In this document: positions 1 to 8,992 of the stretch, piece after piece
Layout: each line of letters opens with the position of its first letter
Position numbering within the stretch: the first letter of the stretch is position 1
Assembly: GCF_000718165.1 (NCBI RefSeq)
Contig: NZ_JOEY01000044.1
Coordinates: forward strand, 1-64,000
DNA length: 64,000 bases
Origin: Streptomyces fulvoviolaceus
GTDB lineage: Bacteria > Actinomycetota > Actinomycetes > Streptomycetales > Streptomycetaceae
Direction of reading: 5' to 3'
Notes under the pieces: model-generated
Databases searched by the model: none
What the model was told of the DNA's origin: nothing
The model's input: only the letters and a program-made list of their open reading frames with translations
Made by a program: the position numbers and the translations under genes

Positions 1-128
1 GACGACAGCACCCAGCCGCCCGCCGGGACCCTCCACGCTCACCCACACATGCCAGAACACACTCCCACCCAGCCACACCCCAGCAGTTCTCCACCCCCTG
101 GCCATGGCCATCGGCAATCGCCACACGG

Positions 129-400
129 CCCGGCGGCACCATCATCCACTCCGACCACGGCATGCAGTTCGGCTCCTGGGCTGTCACCGAACGTGCCCGG
201 TCCTCCGGTTTGCTGCCCTCGATGGGATCGGTCGAGGACTGTGCGGACAACGAGATGATGAAATCGTTCTGGGCCCGCGTTCAGATGGGACTGCTCGACC
301 ACGGACGGAGCGCACCGGCCTGGAGCTGTCCCCCCCCCTGTTTGAGTGCCTCGCCCGATCCCCAACGCCACACCTGTCCGCGCAAACTGCTCAGCTCTAG
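129..400 (+). pseudogene. IS3-family transposase remnant (3' part, frameshifted)
   Basis: The frame around 129-300 carries the hallmarks of the catalytic core of IS3-family (OrfB) transposases: a stretch reading IHSDHGMQFGSWA, where SDHG.QF is the second DDE-type Asp region, followed by a variant of the conserved SMG(S/D)..DCxDNxxMxSFW block containing the third acidic residue region (here SVEDCADNEMMKSFWARV). Past about 290 the similarity continues in another frame (ELSPPLFECLARSP, resembling the usual ELxxALFEYLExF), so the copy is frameshifted as well as truncated at its 5' side. No intact start, OrfA or terminal inverted repeat is visible. It is a dead relic. Moderate to good confidence in family, low in exact edges. 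Confidence 0.72.
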
Positions 401-596
401 CAACTGACGCGTCCTGGACAGCAGTCATTCCGTCCCTCAACAAGCCCCTGAGCCGCCGCTCCGCGAGCGAGCATGGTGGTCTGACGCATAGCCGTGCCCC
501 GAACTATGTTGTCCCACCACATGTGCGCCTGACCTGCGTGTTTCTACGGTGTGCCGACACGTACCCGTCCCCACCGCACACGAGGAAGTGGCGCAC

Positions 597-1982
597 ATGG
601 CCTCCGCAGCAACCGCTCCACCGACGCCGAACAACCTGAAGCGCATCGTCGCCGCCAGTCTCATCGGCACCACCATCGAGTGGTACGACTTCTTCCTCTA
701 CGGCTCCGCAGCCGCCCTCGTCTTCAACAAGCTGTTCTTCCCGGACTCCGACCCGCTCGTCGGCACACTCCTGTCGTTCCTGACGTACGCCGTCGGATTC
801 GCCGCCCGGCCGCTGGGCGCCCTCGTCTTCGGGCACTACGGCGACCGGCTCGGGCGCAAGAAGCTGCTGGTGCTGAGCCTGCTGCTGATGGGCGGGGCGA
901 CCTTCGCGATCGGGCTACTGCCGACGCACGCGACCGTAGGAGCCGCCGCTCCCGTACTGCTGACCGTGCTGCGTCTGGTGCAGGGCTTCGCGCTCGGCGG
1001 CGAGTGGGGTGGGGCGGTGCTGCTGGTGTCCGAGCACGGGGACGCGCGGCGGCGCGGCTTCTGGGCCTCGTGGCCGCAGACCGGGGCGCCGGCGGGGCAG
1101 TTGCTCGCGACGGGTGTGCTGTCCCTGCTGACGGCCGTCCTGTCGGACACAGCGTTCGTCAACTGGGGCTGGCGGATTCCCTTCCTGCTCTCCGGTGTGC
1201 TGGTGATCGTCGGTCTGTGGATACGCCTGTCCGTCGACGAATCGCCCGTGTTCAAGCAGGCGTTGGCGCAGGCGGAGGCCCGCAGGGCGGCCGGCACCTG
1301 CGAGGTCGAGAAACTGCCGCTGGTCTCCGTGCTGCGGCACCACTGGCGTGACGTGCTGATCGCGATGGGCGCGCGCATGGCGGAGAACATCAGCTACTAC
1401 GTCATCACCGCGTTCATCCTCGTCTACGCCACCACGTCGGCCGGTGTCTCCAAGCAGACCGCGCTGAACGCCGTGCTGATCGCGTCGGCCGTGCATTTCG
1501 CGGTGATCCCTGGTTGGGGCGCGCTGTCGGACCGCGTCGGCCGCCGTCCCGTGTACCTGCTGGGCGCGGTCGGCATAGGTCTGTGGATGTTCCCGTTCTT
1601 CTGGCTCATCGACACCGGCGGCTTCGGCAACCTGATCCTCGCCGTGACCGTCGGGCTGGTGCTGCACGGCGCGATGTACGCACCCCAGGCCGCCTTCTTC
1701 TCCGAGATGTTCGCGACCCGGATGCGCTACTCCGGCGCCTCCATCGGCGCCCAGTTCGCCTCGGTCGCGGCGGGCGCGCCCGCACCGCTGATCGCCACCG
1801 CGCTGCTGTCCGACTACGGCAGCTCCACCCCGATCGCCCTGTACGTCATCGCCGCGGCCGTCCTCACGGTCGTCGCGGTGGGAGTCGCCAAGGAGACCCG
1901 CCACCGCGACCTGGCCGAGGTGGAGCCCGCCGCCGACGCCGAGCCCGCCGCAGCCCGGAAGGCCGACGCGCGTACCGCCTGA
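597..1982 (+). CDS. MFS transporter, metabolite:H+ symporter (MHS) type
   Basis: A 461-residue integral membrane transporter with about 12 hydrophobic segments. Near the N-terminus it has the EWYDFFLYG motif typical of MHS-family symporters (ShiA, ProP, KgtP relatives) and then the loop 2-3 signature region GHYGDRLGRKK; a second DRVGRRP motif follows the central loop. The start at 597 (MASAATAPP) is preferred because AGGAAG lies about 9 bases upstream; an upstream in-frame start at 549 lacks such a site. The substrate cannot be read from sequence. The neighbouring 3-hydroxybutyrate dehydrogenase-like gene and PucR/GAF regulator suggest import of 3-hydroxybutyrate or a related organic acid, which is inference. 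Confidence 0.88.
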   Translation: MASAATAPPTPNNLKRIVAASLIGTTIEWYDFFLYGSAAALVFNKLFFPDSDPLVGTLLSFLTYAVGFAARPLGALVFGHYGDRLGRKKLLVLSLLLMGGATFAIGLLPTHATVGAAAPVLLTVLRLVQGFALGGEWGGAVLLVSEHGDARRRGFWASWPQTGAPAGQLLATGVLSLLTAVLSDTAFVNWGWRIPFLLSGVLVIVGLWIRLSVDESPVFKQALAQAEARRAAGTCEVEKLPLVSVLRHHWRDVLIAMGARMAENISYYVITAFILVYATTSAGVSKQTALNAVLIASAVHFAVIPGWGALSDRVGRRPVYLLGAVGIGLWMFPFFWLIDTGGFGNLILAVTVGLVLHGAMYAPQAAFFSEMFATRMRYSGASIGAQFASVAAGAPAPLIATALLSDYGSSTPIALYVIAAAVLTVVAVGVAKETRHRDLAEVEPAADAEPAAARKADARTA

Positions 1983-1998
1983 GCGACCGCCTGACCGG

Positions 1999-2024
1999 CC
2001 CCCGTACGCCCGCGCGTACGGGGG
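1999..2024. terminator. Strong hairpin between convergent genes
   Basis: CCCCCGTACGC (1999-2009) pairs perfectly with GCGTACGGGGG (2014-2024) around a 4-base loop. It sits 17 bases after the transporter stop and 18 bases past the end of the convergent PucR-type gene, so it probably stops transcription from both sides. There is no T-run, as is usual in Streptomyces. Confidence 0.65.
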
Positions 2025-2041
2025 GTCAGTGCTGCGTCGGG

Positions 2042-3967
2042 TCAGTGCTGCGCCGGTGCCGACAACAGGTGCAGCCGTAGGGCGAGTTGGATCTCCAGGG
2101 CGCGGGCGGGGCTCTGCCAGTCGTCGCCGAGCAGGCGGCCCACGCGCTCCAGGCGCTGGGCGACCGTGTTCACATGGACGTGCAGTTCGTCCTTGGTGCG
2201 GGCCGGGCTCATTCCGCAGGCGAAGTACGCGTCGAGGGTGCGCAGCAGATCGGTGCCGCGCCGGTCGTCGTACGCGACGACCTGGCCGATGGTGCGCTCG
2301 ACGAAGCCCGCGATGTCCCGCTCCCCGGCCAGGAGCAGTCCCAGGAACCCGAAGTCCTCGGCGGCGGCGCCGTTCCCGGAGCGGCCGAGGAGCCGCAGGG
2401 CGTCGAGGCAGCGGCGGCCCTCTTCGTAGGCGGCGGCCACCGTGTCGGGGTGGACGGCGAGGTCCTCGACCGGGGCGGAGGCACCGACGGTCACCGCCTC
2501 GTGGACGGCGGTGCCGAGCTCCCGTGCGGTTCGGCGGGCCAGGTCGGTGGCGGTGTCGCCGGCGGCGAGGGGCAGCAGCAGGACGGTGCCGCCGTCGCGG
2601 GCGGCGGCCAGTCCGTGCCGGGTGGCGGCGAGGTGCGAGGCGGCGGACCACAGGCGCCGACGGGCGGCGGCCTCCTGGTCGGCGTCGGCCGCCGTCCCGT
2701 CCAGGCGGGCGGCGAGCACGACATGGGTGGCGTCGAGGTCGGCGTGCAGCCGCGAGGCCCGCTCGCGCAGCAGGCGCGGGTCGCGGTCGCGGGCGTCGAG
2801 CAGGTCGTCCAACAGCTCGCCGCGCACGCGCTGTTCGGCCTCGGCGGCGGACCGTCTGGCGAGCAGCAGCAGCGAAGTGACCATCGCTGCGCGTTCCAGG
2901 GTGCGTTGGTCGACAGGGTCGAGCCCGGGGTGGCCGCGCAGCACGAGCGCGCCGAGCTGTTCGCCTCCGGCGGCGACCGCGGCGATCCAGTCGTCCTCGT
3001 GCCGTACCGCGTGCCCTTCGGTACGGGACACCTCCAGCGCCCCGGCCGGAGCGGCGGCCGCCTCGGCGAACTCGACGGTCCCGTCGAGGATTTCGGAGAC
3101 AGCGGCCGCCACGTCGTGGACGCCGCCGCCACGCAGCACGAGTTCGGCGAGCCGGTCGTGGACGTCGGAGGCACGCTCGATGACACCGCTGTGGTCGCGG
3201 ATGATCTCGTTGGCCCGCTCCAGTTCGGTGAGGGCCGAGCGGGTCTCGGCGAGCAGGTTCGCGGTGTCGATGGCGGCCGCGGCCAGCGCGGCGAAGGAGC
3301 CGAGCAGCGCGATCTGCTCCCGCTCGAAGACCCGGGCGCGCCGGTCCGCCGCGAAGAGGACCCCGATGACGTGGTGTCCCAGCATCAGGGGCACGCCGAG
3401 GATCGCGACCAGGCCCTCGTCCCGGACGCCGGCGTCGATGGCGCGGGTGTGCTGGAAGCGATCGTCCTCGAAGTAGTCGTCGGTGACGTACGGACGGGCC
3501 GTCTGGGCGACCAGGCCGCCGAGCCCCTCGCCCATTCCGAGCCGCAGTTGCTGGAAGCGGGCCGCGACCGAGCCCTCGGTGACCCGCATGTAGGTGTCAC
3601 CGCGCACCGTGTCGTTCAGGCTGAGGTACGCCACGTCCGTGCCCAGCAGTGACCGGGCGCGCTGCACGATGGCCTGCAACACCGCGTCCAGGTCGCGCAG
3701 TCCGGCAAGGTCGTGGGCGGTCTCGAAGAGCGCCGACAGCTCGGCCTCCCGCCGGCGCCTGCCCTCCAGCTCCGTGCGTACACGCAGCGCGAGCAGTTTG
3801 GCCTGCTCCAGGGCGGCGATCCGCTCGGCCGGCAGTCCCTCGGCGCGGGCGAGCAGCACCGGCTGTTCGTACGTCTCGGCGGCGGCACCCCGGGCCAGCA
3901 GCTCGAGGAATGGCACCTCGGCGCTGCTGACGGGGCGCTCGGCGGACTGCACGTGATCGCGGGACAT
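2042..3967 (-). CDS. GAF-domain PucR/CdaR-type transcriptional regulator
   Basis: A 641-residue regulator. An N-terminal coiled stretch leads into a GAF domain (roughly residues 75-240, with GLGGLVAQTARP and GVPLMLGHHVIGVLFAADR), then a GGDEF-like middle region, and a C-terminal PucR helix-turn-helix ending LHVHVNTVAQRLERVGRLLG. The start at 3967 (MSRDHVQ) has GAGGA 8-9 bases upstream; the alternative ATG six codons earlier overlaps that site. It lies between the MHS-type transporter (convergent) and the dehydrogenase gene (upstream on the same strand, 77 bases away), so it probably controls uptake and oxidation of their common substrate. The effector sensed by the GAF domain is unknown. Confidence 0.87.
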   Translation of the reverse strand: MSRDHVQSAERPVSSAEVPFLELLARGAAAETYEQPVLLARAEGLPAERIAALEQAKLLALRVRTELEGRRRREAELSALFETAHDLAGLRDLDAVLQAIVQRARSLLGTDVAYLSLNDTVRGDTYMRVTEGSVAARFQQLRLGMGEGLGGLVAQTARPYVTDDYFEDDRFQHTRAIDAGVRDEGLVAILGVPLMLGHHVIGVLFAADRRARVFEREQIALLGSFAALAAAAIDTANLLAETRSALTELERANEIIRDHSGVIERASDVHDRLAELVLRGGGVHDVAAAVSEILDGTVEFAEAAAAPAGALEVSRTEGHAVRHEDDWIAAVAAGGEQLGALVLRGHPGLDPVDQRTLERAAMVTSLLLLARRSAAEAEQRVRGELLDDLLDARDRDPRLLRERASRLHADLDATHVVLAARLDGTAADADQEAAARRRLWSAASHLAATRHGLAAARDGGTVLLLPLAAGDTATDLARRTARELGTAVHEAVTVGASAPVEDLAVHPDTVAAAYEEGRRCLDALRLLGRSGNGAAAEDFGFLGLLLAGERDIAGFVERTIGQVVAYDDRRGTDLLRTLDAYFACGMSPARTKDELHVHVNTVAQRLERVGRLLGDDWQSPARALEIQLALRLHLLSAPAQH

Positions 3968-4043
3968 GCTCACAGGATTCCTCATCGCACCGTCACCTCG
4001 TCAGCCCTGTGGACAACTCCGCACGCGGCCGGTTCTCAGCCCT

Positions 4044-4844
4044 TCAGTGCGCCGTCCAGCCCCCGTCGAGCACCAGCGACGTACCGGTCACGAAGGAGGC
4101 GTGCGGACTGCACAGGTACGCCACGGCCTCGGCGACCTCCCCCGGCTCGATGAGCCGCTTGACCGCACTGTCCTGCAGCAGCACCTCGGACAGCACGCGC
4201 TCCTCGGGGATCCCGTGCGCCCTGGCCTGGTCGGCGATCTGCCGCTCGACCAGTGGGGTGCGCACATAGGCGGGGTTCACACAGTTCGAGGTGACGCCGT
4301 GTGGCGCGCCTTCGAGGGCGGCCGTCTTGGACAGTCCCTCCAGGCCGTGTTTGGCGGCCACATAGGCCGACTTGAAGGCGGAGGCGCGCAGACCGTGGAC
4401 CGAGGACACGTTGACGATCCGCCCCCAGCCCTGCCCGTACATGTGCGGCAGGGCTCCGCGGATCAGCCGGAACGGCGCCTCCAGCATCACGGTGAGCACC
4501 GTGTGGAACACGTCGGGCGGGAACTCCTCGATGGGGCGCACCAGTTGGAGCCCGGCGTTGTTGACGAGGACGTCGGTGCCCGCGGCGGCGTGTTCGGCGG
4601 CGTCCAGGTCGGTGAGGTCGAGGACGTGCGGCTCGACGGTGCCCGTCAGGCCCCGGGACTCCTCGGCGAGCACCTCCAGCCCCGCGGCGTCGCGGTCGAC
4701 CGCTCTCACCTTGGCCCCGGCGGCCGCGAGCCGCAGCGCGCAGGCACGGCCGATGCCGCCGGCGGCGCCGGTGACGAGGGCGGTACGGCCGCCGAGGTCG
4801 AGTGCGGGGGCGTGGGGTCCCGGAAGGGCGCTGCGAGCGGTCAT
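4044..4844 (-). CDS. 3-hydroxybutyrate dehydrogenase-like SDR oxidoreductase
   Basis: A 266-residue short-chain dehydrogenase. The nucleotide-binding glycine motif is TGAAGGIGRA, followed by the NNAG motif (VLVNNAGLQ) and the catalytic Ser/Tyr/Lys set (NVSSVHG then SAYVAAKHGL). The tail motif VTGTSLVLDGGWTAH is typical of D-3-hydroxybutyrate dehydrogenases, which oxidise 3-hydroxybutyrate to acetoacetate with NAD+. The region with NPAYVRTPLVERQI matches the substrate-binding loop of that subfamily. It is followed on the same strand by the PucR/GAF regulator. Family assignment is strong; the precise substrate is probable rather than proven. Confidence 0.85.
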   Translation of the reverse strand: MTARSALPGPHAPALDLGGRTALVTGAAGGIGRACALRLAAAGAKVRAVDRDAAGLEVLAEESRGLTGTVEPHVLDLTDLDAAEHAAAGTDVLVNNAGLQLVRPIEEFPPDVFHTVLTVMLEAPFRLIRGALPHMYGQGWGRIVNVSSVHGLRASAFKSAYVAAKHGLEGLSKTAALEGAPHGVTSNCVNPAYVRTPLVERQIADQARAHGIPEERVLSEVLLQDSAVKRLIEPGEVAEAVAYLCSPHASFVTGTSLVLDGGWTAH

Positions 4845-4898
4845 GCCCCGACCCTAGGCAGCGCCTGTCCGCCACCCCATGTGGTCAGCGCCCATACT

Positions 4899-5378
4899 TC
4901 ACTCGGGACTCGTGGGGTCGAACCATGTGGGTGCATCAGACATCGCCATCTTGATCCTCAGCAGACCGAACTCGTTCAGCTGCGGCAGGGCGTCCACCGC
5001 GAACCAGCCCACCTCCAGCGACTCGTCGTCGTTGACCCGGGCCTCGCCGCCGACCGCCCGGCACAGCAGCGAGATGTCCATGTACTGGCAGGTGTCGCCG
5101 TTGCCGTAGGTGACGGGCTTCAGTGCCTGGACGAGGACGACCCGCTCGACGACGGCCCGCACGCCCGTCTCCTCGTGGATCTCCCGCACGGCACAGGCAG
5201 CCGGCTGCTCCCCCGGCTCCGGGATGCCGCCGATCAGCGACCACTTGCCGGTGTCGGAACGGCGGTTGAGCAGCACCCGGCCCGCGTCGTCGAAGACGAC
5301 CGCGCTGACGCCGGGCAGCCACAGCGGTTCGTGACCGATGGATTCCCGCAGGGTGCGGATGAAATCAGGAGTAGCCAT
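4899..5378 (-). CDS. Nudix hydrolase
   Basis: A 159-residue Nudix protein with a complete Nudix box: GGIPEPGEQPAACAVREI followed by HEETGV, including the REXXEE metal-binding residues. It has a KWSLIGG lead-in and an aromatic C-terminal segment. Such proteins hydrolyse nucleoside diphosphates linked to another moiety; the substrate is not predictable. It stands alone between the dehydrogenase gene and the apolipoprotein N-acyltransferase gene on the same strand, with no sign of tight coupling (55 bases to the downstream SDR start). Confidence 0.88.
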   Translation of the reverse strand: MATPDFIRTLRESIGHEPLWLPGVSAVVFDDAGRVLLNRRSDTGKWSLIGGIPEPGEQPAACAVREIHEETGVRAVVERVVLVQALKPVTYGNGDTCQYMDISLLCRAVGGEARVNDDESLEVGWFAVDALPQLNEFGLLRIKMAMSDAPTWFDPTSPE

Positions 5379-5446
5379 GATCCCGACCCTAACGGGCCGG
5401 TTCCACGACTCTCCCGTGCTCCGAGGGACGTACGACCGGCGTACGG

Positions 5447-7060
5447 CTACGCGTCACCGGCGCGTCGCCCGCGCACTCCGGCGCCGATCGCCCAGCCGAG
5501 TGCGCCCGCGGCGACCAGCACCAGAGCGATCTCCGGCAGGATCCCGAGCTTCGTGGCCGGCGTCTCGGACGACCGCAGCGGCACCTTCTGGACCAGTGAG
5601 TCGGCCACGAACATGCCGGTCTTCTGCGTGATCTTCCCGTCGGGCATGATGATCGCGCTGACGCCGCTGGTCACCGGCACGGTGACGGTCCGGCTGTGCT
5701 CGACGGCGCGGACGCGGGACATGGCGAGCTGCTGGTAGGTCATCTCGCTGCGGTCGAAGGTCGCGTTGTTGCTCGGCACGGAGATCATCTGCGCGCCGTC
5801 GGTGACCTCGGAGCGCACGGCCCAGTCGAAGGCGGCCTCGTAGCAGGTGACCAGGCCGACCTTGGCGCCGTCCATGTCGAACACGCCGGGCTTGCTGCCG
5901 CGGCTGAAGTCCTGGCTGACCATGGAGGTCCACTGCTTGTTGATCGCGCCGATGAGCGAGCGCAGTGGCAGGTACTCGCCGAACGGCTGGATCTGCCGCT
6001 TGTCGTAGGTGTCCGTGGGCCCCTTGACCGGGTCCCACAGGATCTGCTCGTTGTAGAGCTTGCCGTCCCGCTCGACGACGCCGCCGACGGAGATGGGGGC
6101 GTCGATCGCCTTGGCCGCCTTGTCGATGACGGCATACGCATCCTCGTAGACGAAGGGGTCGATGTCCGAGGAGTTCTCCGGCCACAGCACGATGTCGGGC
6201 TTCGCGACCTTGCCCGCCGCGACCCGGGCGGCCAGCCGCTCGGTCTCGCGCGCGTGGTAGTCGAGCACGGCCCGGCGCTGGGCGTTGAACTCCAGTCCCG
6301 CCCGGGGCACGTTGCCCTGGATGACCGCGACCGTCACGGTGCCGTCCTCGGCCTTGTCGCTCACCAGCGTCCGGGCGGCCAGCGCTCCCACCACGGGGAC
6401 GGCCACGCTCAGCAGGGCGACGGCCGCCGCCGAGCGCCGCACGGCACGGGTACGCCGCCCTTCCACGACCAGGCGCACGACCTCGTACAGACCGAAGCCG
6501 CACAGGGCGACCGCGAAGCCGAGGACCGGAGTGCCGCCCACCGCGGCGAGCGGCAGGAAGACGCCGTCGGCCTGTCCGAAGGCGATCTTGCCCCAGGGGA
6601 AGCCGCTGAACGGCACACGCGCGCGTGCCGCTTCTCCGGCGATCCACACCGCGGCCGCCCACACCGGCCAGCCGGGCAGCTTGGACACCGCGGCGACACC
6701 CACGCCGACCAGCGCGACGAAGATCGCCTCGATCGCGACCAGCGCGAGCCAGGGTCCGGGGCCGACCTCCACGCCGGTCCACACCAGCAGCGGCAGCAGG
6801 AAGCCCAGACCGAAGAGGTAGCCGAGACCGAGGCCCGCCTTCCAGCTGCGGCCGCGCAGCACCCAGCCGAAGACGGCGAAGGCCGGAAGGGCCAGCCACC
6901 ACAGGGTGCGGGGCGGGAAACTGACGTAGAGCAGCACTCCGGAGAGCGCCGCGACGGCGGCCGGGACGAGACGCATGAGCCTGGCGGTCCAGCGCGATGC
7001 GGGCGCGGACTGCGGTTCCAGCTGGTCCGAATCGTCCACAGAAGTTGCGGTGACGGTCAC
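5447..7060 (-). CDS. lnt: Apolipoprotein N-acyltransferase
   Basis: A 537-residue membrane enzyme that adds the third acyl chain to the N-terminal Cys of lipoproteins. The N-terminal half has about six to seven membrane segments; the periplasmic carbon-nitrogen hydrolase domain carries the catalytic set: Glu in the region after AKPDIVLWPENSSD, Lys in the DKRQIQPFGEYLP region, and Cys in VGLVTCYEAAFDW. A last membrane helix precedes a basic tail. The GTG start at 7060 (VTVTATSVDD) is chosen because upstream residues are low-complexity Pro/Arg sequence; no good Shine-Dalgarno site is seen, so a leaderless or weakly initiated message is possible. Streptomyces usually has more than one Lnt homologue, so redundancy is likely. 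Confidence 0.87.
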   Translation of the reverse strand: MTVTATSVDDSDQLEPQSAPASRWTARLMRLVPAAVAALSGVLLYVSFPPRTLWWLALPAFAVFGWVLRGRSWKAGLGLGYLFGLGFLLPLLVWTGVEVGPGPWLALVAIEAIFVALVGVGVAAVSKLPGWPVWAAAVWIAGEAARARVPFSGFPWGKIAFGQADGVFLPLAAVGGTPVLGFAVALCGFGLYEVVRLVVEGRRTRAVRRSAAAVALLSVAVPVVGALAARTLVSDKAEDGTVTVAVIQGNVPRAGLEFNAQRRAVLDYHARETERLAARVAAGKVAKPDIVLWPENSSDIDPFVYEDAYAVIDKAAKAIDAPISVGGVVERDGKLYNEQILWDPVKGPTDTYDKRQIQPFGEYLPLRSLIGAINKQWTSMVSQDFSRGSKPGVFDMDGAKVGLVTCYEAAFDWAVRSEVTDGAQMISVPSNNATFDRSEMTYQQLAMSRVRAVEHSRTVTVPVTSGVSAIIMPDGKITQKTGMFVADSLVQKVPLRSSETPATKLGILPEIALVLVAAGALGWAIGAGVRGRRAGDA

Positions 7061-7258
7061 TCCGGGAGTGTACGGCGGTTGACCTTGGGGCCGACAGCGC
7101 GGTCCAGTCGGTGGCGGTGGGCACGCTCCCGCGGATCCGCCGCGTCGCACTGCGCATCTCAACGCAACTCGTCCACAAATCGCCCATCAGCCGTTACGGT
7201 GAGCCAGAGTCTCTGTCGGGGGGACCGGGGTTCGGGGGGCGGGGTGGGTTCCACGGGG

Positions 7259-8323
7259 GTGACGTCTGCGGCCGGTTCGGAGGACGGCGACAGACGAAAC
7301 GTTTCTGATGCGATGGGCATGGTGGTGCTCGGGGCCTGTGCCACCTGGTCCCTGATCACCGCGGCCGTGCACGACGGCCGCCCGGAGGGCGTGCTGCTCG
7401 CGCTGCTGGCCGTGGCCGCCGGTTATGCCGCCGGCCGGATCTGCGGAGCGCTGCTGCCGGTCGCCGCTCCCTGCGCCGGCGCGCTGACCGGGCTCGGGCT
7501 GACGGTGGGCGTCCCCCACCTCGCGCCCGGCCCCGAGTACGTCGCACCGCTGGGTCACGCGGGTGCCACGGCCGCGCTGCTGACGCTGTCCGCCGGTGCC
7601 GCGTGCTGCGCGGCCTGGGCCGCGAAGGCCCCGGCGCTGCGGCTCGCGCTGTGTGTACTGGCGGCCGGGATAACGGCGACCGCGGCCGTTCTCGGTTCGA
7701 CCTCCGGTTTCGTCGCCTGTGTCGCGGTGCTGCTGTGCTCGCTCGCCGCCGGCCGGATGCACCGCCGCGGCGTGGGCATCGCGGGACTGGCCCTGACCGC
7801 GGCCTTGGCGACCGGGCTGACCTGGGCGGTGGCCGGCAACGCGGTGCCGGACGGGCTCGCCGCGTCCCTGGAGGGCCAGCTGACGGGGCACCGGATCGAC
7901 CTGTGGCACGACGCCCTGCACCTGGCGCGCGCGGACGCGGCTCTGGGCGTGGGACCGGGCCGCTTCGGGGAGCTCAGCACAACGGCGTCCCAGTCGCTGC
8001 TCCCCGACGGCAAACCGCATTCGGCGCCCCTGCAGCTGGCCGCCGAACAGGGTGTCGTCGGCGTGGTCCTGCTGGCGGCGGCGTTCTGCTGGCTGCTGCA
8101 CGCACTGTGGCGCTCGTCGCGGCCCACACCGGTCGTCCTCACAGCGGGCGCGGCCCTGACGGTACTGGCGGCGATCGCCGCGGTCGGGAACGCGCTGAGC
8201 TTCACCACGGTGTCGGTGGGTGCGGGACTGCTGGCGGGCCTGGCCACGGCACGCCCCCTCGCCGACGAGTCACCGCAGAGGGAGACGGACGTACGCCCGC
8301 GCAATGACCGCCTGACTCCGTGA
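7259..8323 (+). CDS. O-antigen ligase-like (Wzy_C) membrane protein
   Basis: About 350 residues with nine or more hydrophobic segments. The diagnostic feature is the extracytoplasmic segment GHRIDLWHDALHLARA then LGVGPGRFGE and SAPLQLAAEQGVVG, which matches the Wzy_C/O-antigen ligase loop with its conserved Arg, the GxGxGxF turn and the H/PHN-like position (here KPHSAPLQ). Such proteins join or polymerise glycans at the outer face of the membrane. The start is uncertain: GTG at 7259 is in frame with ATG at 7313 and GTG at 7199, and none has a strong ribosome-binding site. It is divergent from lnt, and its stop is 2 bases from the end of the convergent gene. Confidence 0.72.
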   Translation: MTSAAGSEDGDRRNVSDAMGMVVLGACATWSLITAAVHDGRPEGVLLALLAVAAGYAAGRICGALLPVAAPCAGALTGLGLTVGVPHLAPGPEYVAPLGHAGATAALLTLSAGAACCAAWAAKAPALRLALCVLAAGITATAAVLGSTSGFVACVAVLLCSLAAGRMHRRGVGIAGLALTAALATGLTWAVAGNAVPDGLAASLEGQLTGHRIDLWHDALHLARADAALGVGPGRFGELSTTASQSLLPDGKPHSAPLQLAAEQGVVGVVLLAAAFCWLLHALWRSSRPTPVVLTAGAALTVLAAIAAVGNALSFTTVSVGAGLLAGLATARPLADESPQRETDVRPRNDRLTP

Positions 8324-8325
8324 AC

Positions 8326-8871
8326 TCAGCGCACCGGACCTGCGGCGGTGGGCCGCAACCGGTCCCTGATGATGCGTACGGCGGCCTCCGCGTCGTCCAC
8401 GGTGATCGTGAACGTGTGGCCGTCCCACAGCTGCAGCACCACGCCCTCGCCGCGTCGTACGACGACGGCGGTGCCCTTCTCGGGCCGCCAGCGGTAGCCC
8501 CAGCCGCCCCACTGGCGCGGATTGACATGCGCGTCGAACTCGGCGCCGGCGACATGCGACAGGGGGATGCGGCGGCGCGGCACGCCGACGTGGCCGCAGC
8601 GCACTTCCAGGGAGTCCGTATCGACCTTCAGGGCGACGTGCACGAACGCGAGGGTGAGGAAGAGGACCAGTAGCCCGGCCGCGATGCAGCCGACGACGGC
8701 CATGACGAGCGGGGCGATGCCGGACGTCCACGCCGAGTCGACGGCGAGCTCGATGCCGAGCGCCACGATGGCGGCGCCGCCGAGCGCCAGGAGCCACTGG
8801 AACCGGTTGGAGGCACGTCCGGTCCAGACCTCGGGGTGCGAGGCGTGCTCGCCGCGGGGGTGGTCCTTCAT
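8326..8871 (-). CDS. Membrane-anchored PH-like domain protein, unknown function
   Basis: A 181-residue protein with two adjacent membrane helices (about residues 25-70) followed by a cytoplasmic beta-rich domain containing HVGVPRRRIPLSHVAGAEF and RWGYRW-like aromatic turns, a layout seen in bacterial PH/DUF3093-type proteins. I do not recognise a named family with confidence. It ends 2 bases past the stop of the convergent O-antigen-ligase-like gene, so the two transcripts run into each other. Confidence 0.75.
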   Translation of the reverse strand: MKDHPRGEHASHPEVWTGRASNRFQWLLALGGAAIVALGIELAVDSAWTSGIAPLVMAVVGCIAAGLLVLFLTLAFVHVALKVDTDSLEVRCGHVGVPRRRIPLSHVAGAEFDAHVNPRQWGGWGYRWRPEKGTAVVVRRGEGVVLQLWDGHTFTITVDDAEAAVRIIRDRLRPTAAGPVR

Positions 8872-8992
8872 GCCTAAGAGATTACTCAGGTTTTGCCGCA
8901 GGGATAGCGCGATGCGGAGGGTGACTGGGCCGGGCGGGCGCGCGCCGGACGCGAAACGTCCGCTTTGCCCTCACCCGGCGTACACCGCGGGG

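Noticed and set aside
915..2651. Long minus-strand reading frame across the transporter and regulator genes
   Set aside because: It is antisense to an MFS transporter with clear motifs and out of frame with the PucR gene; the translation is Arg/Pro/Gly-rich, a typical shadow in high-GC DNA.
7061..7110. Promoter for lnt with TACACT as -10 box
   Set aside because: TACACT lies just upstream of the GTG, but no acceptable -35 sequence is present at 16-19 bases, so it was not listed as a feature.
5696..7258. Upstream two-thirds of a long plus-strand frame ending at 8323
   Set aside because: It is antisense to lnt. Only the part from about 7259 encodes membrane segments and the Wzy_C motif.
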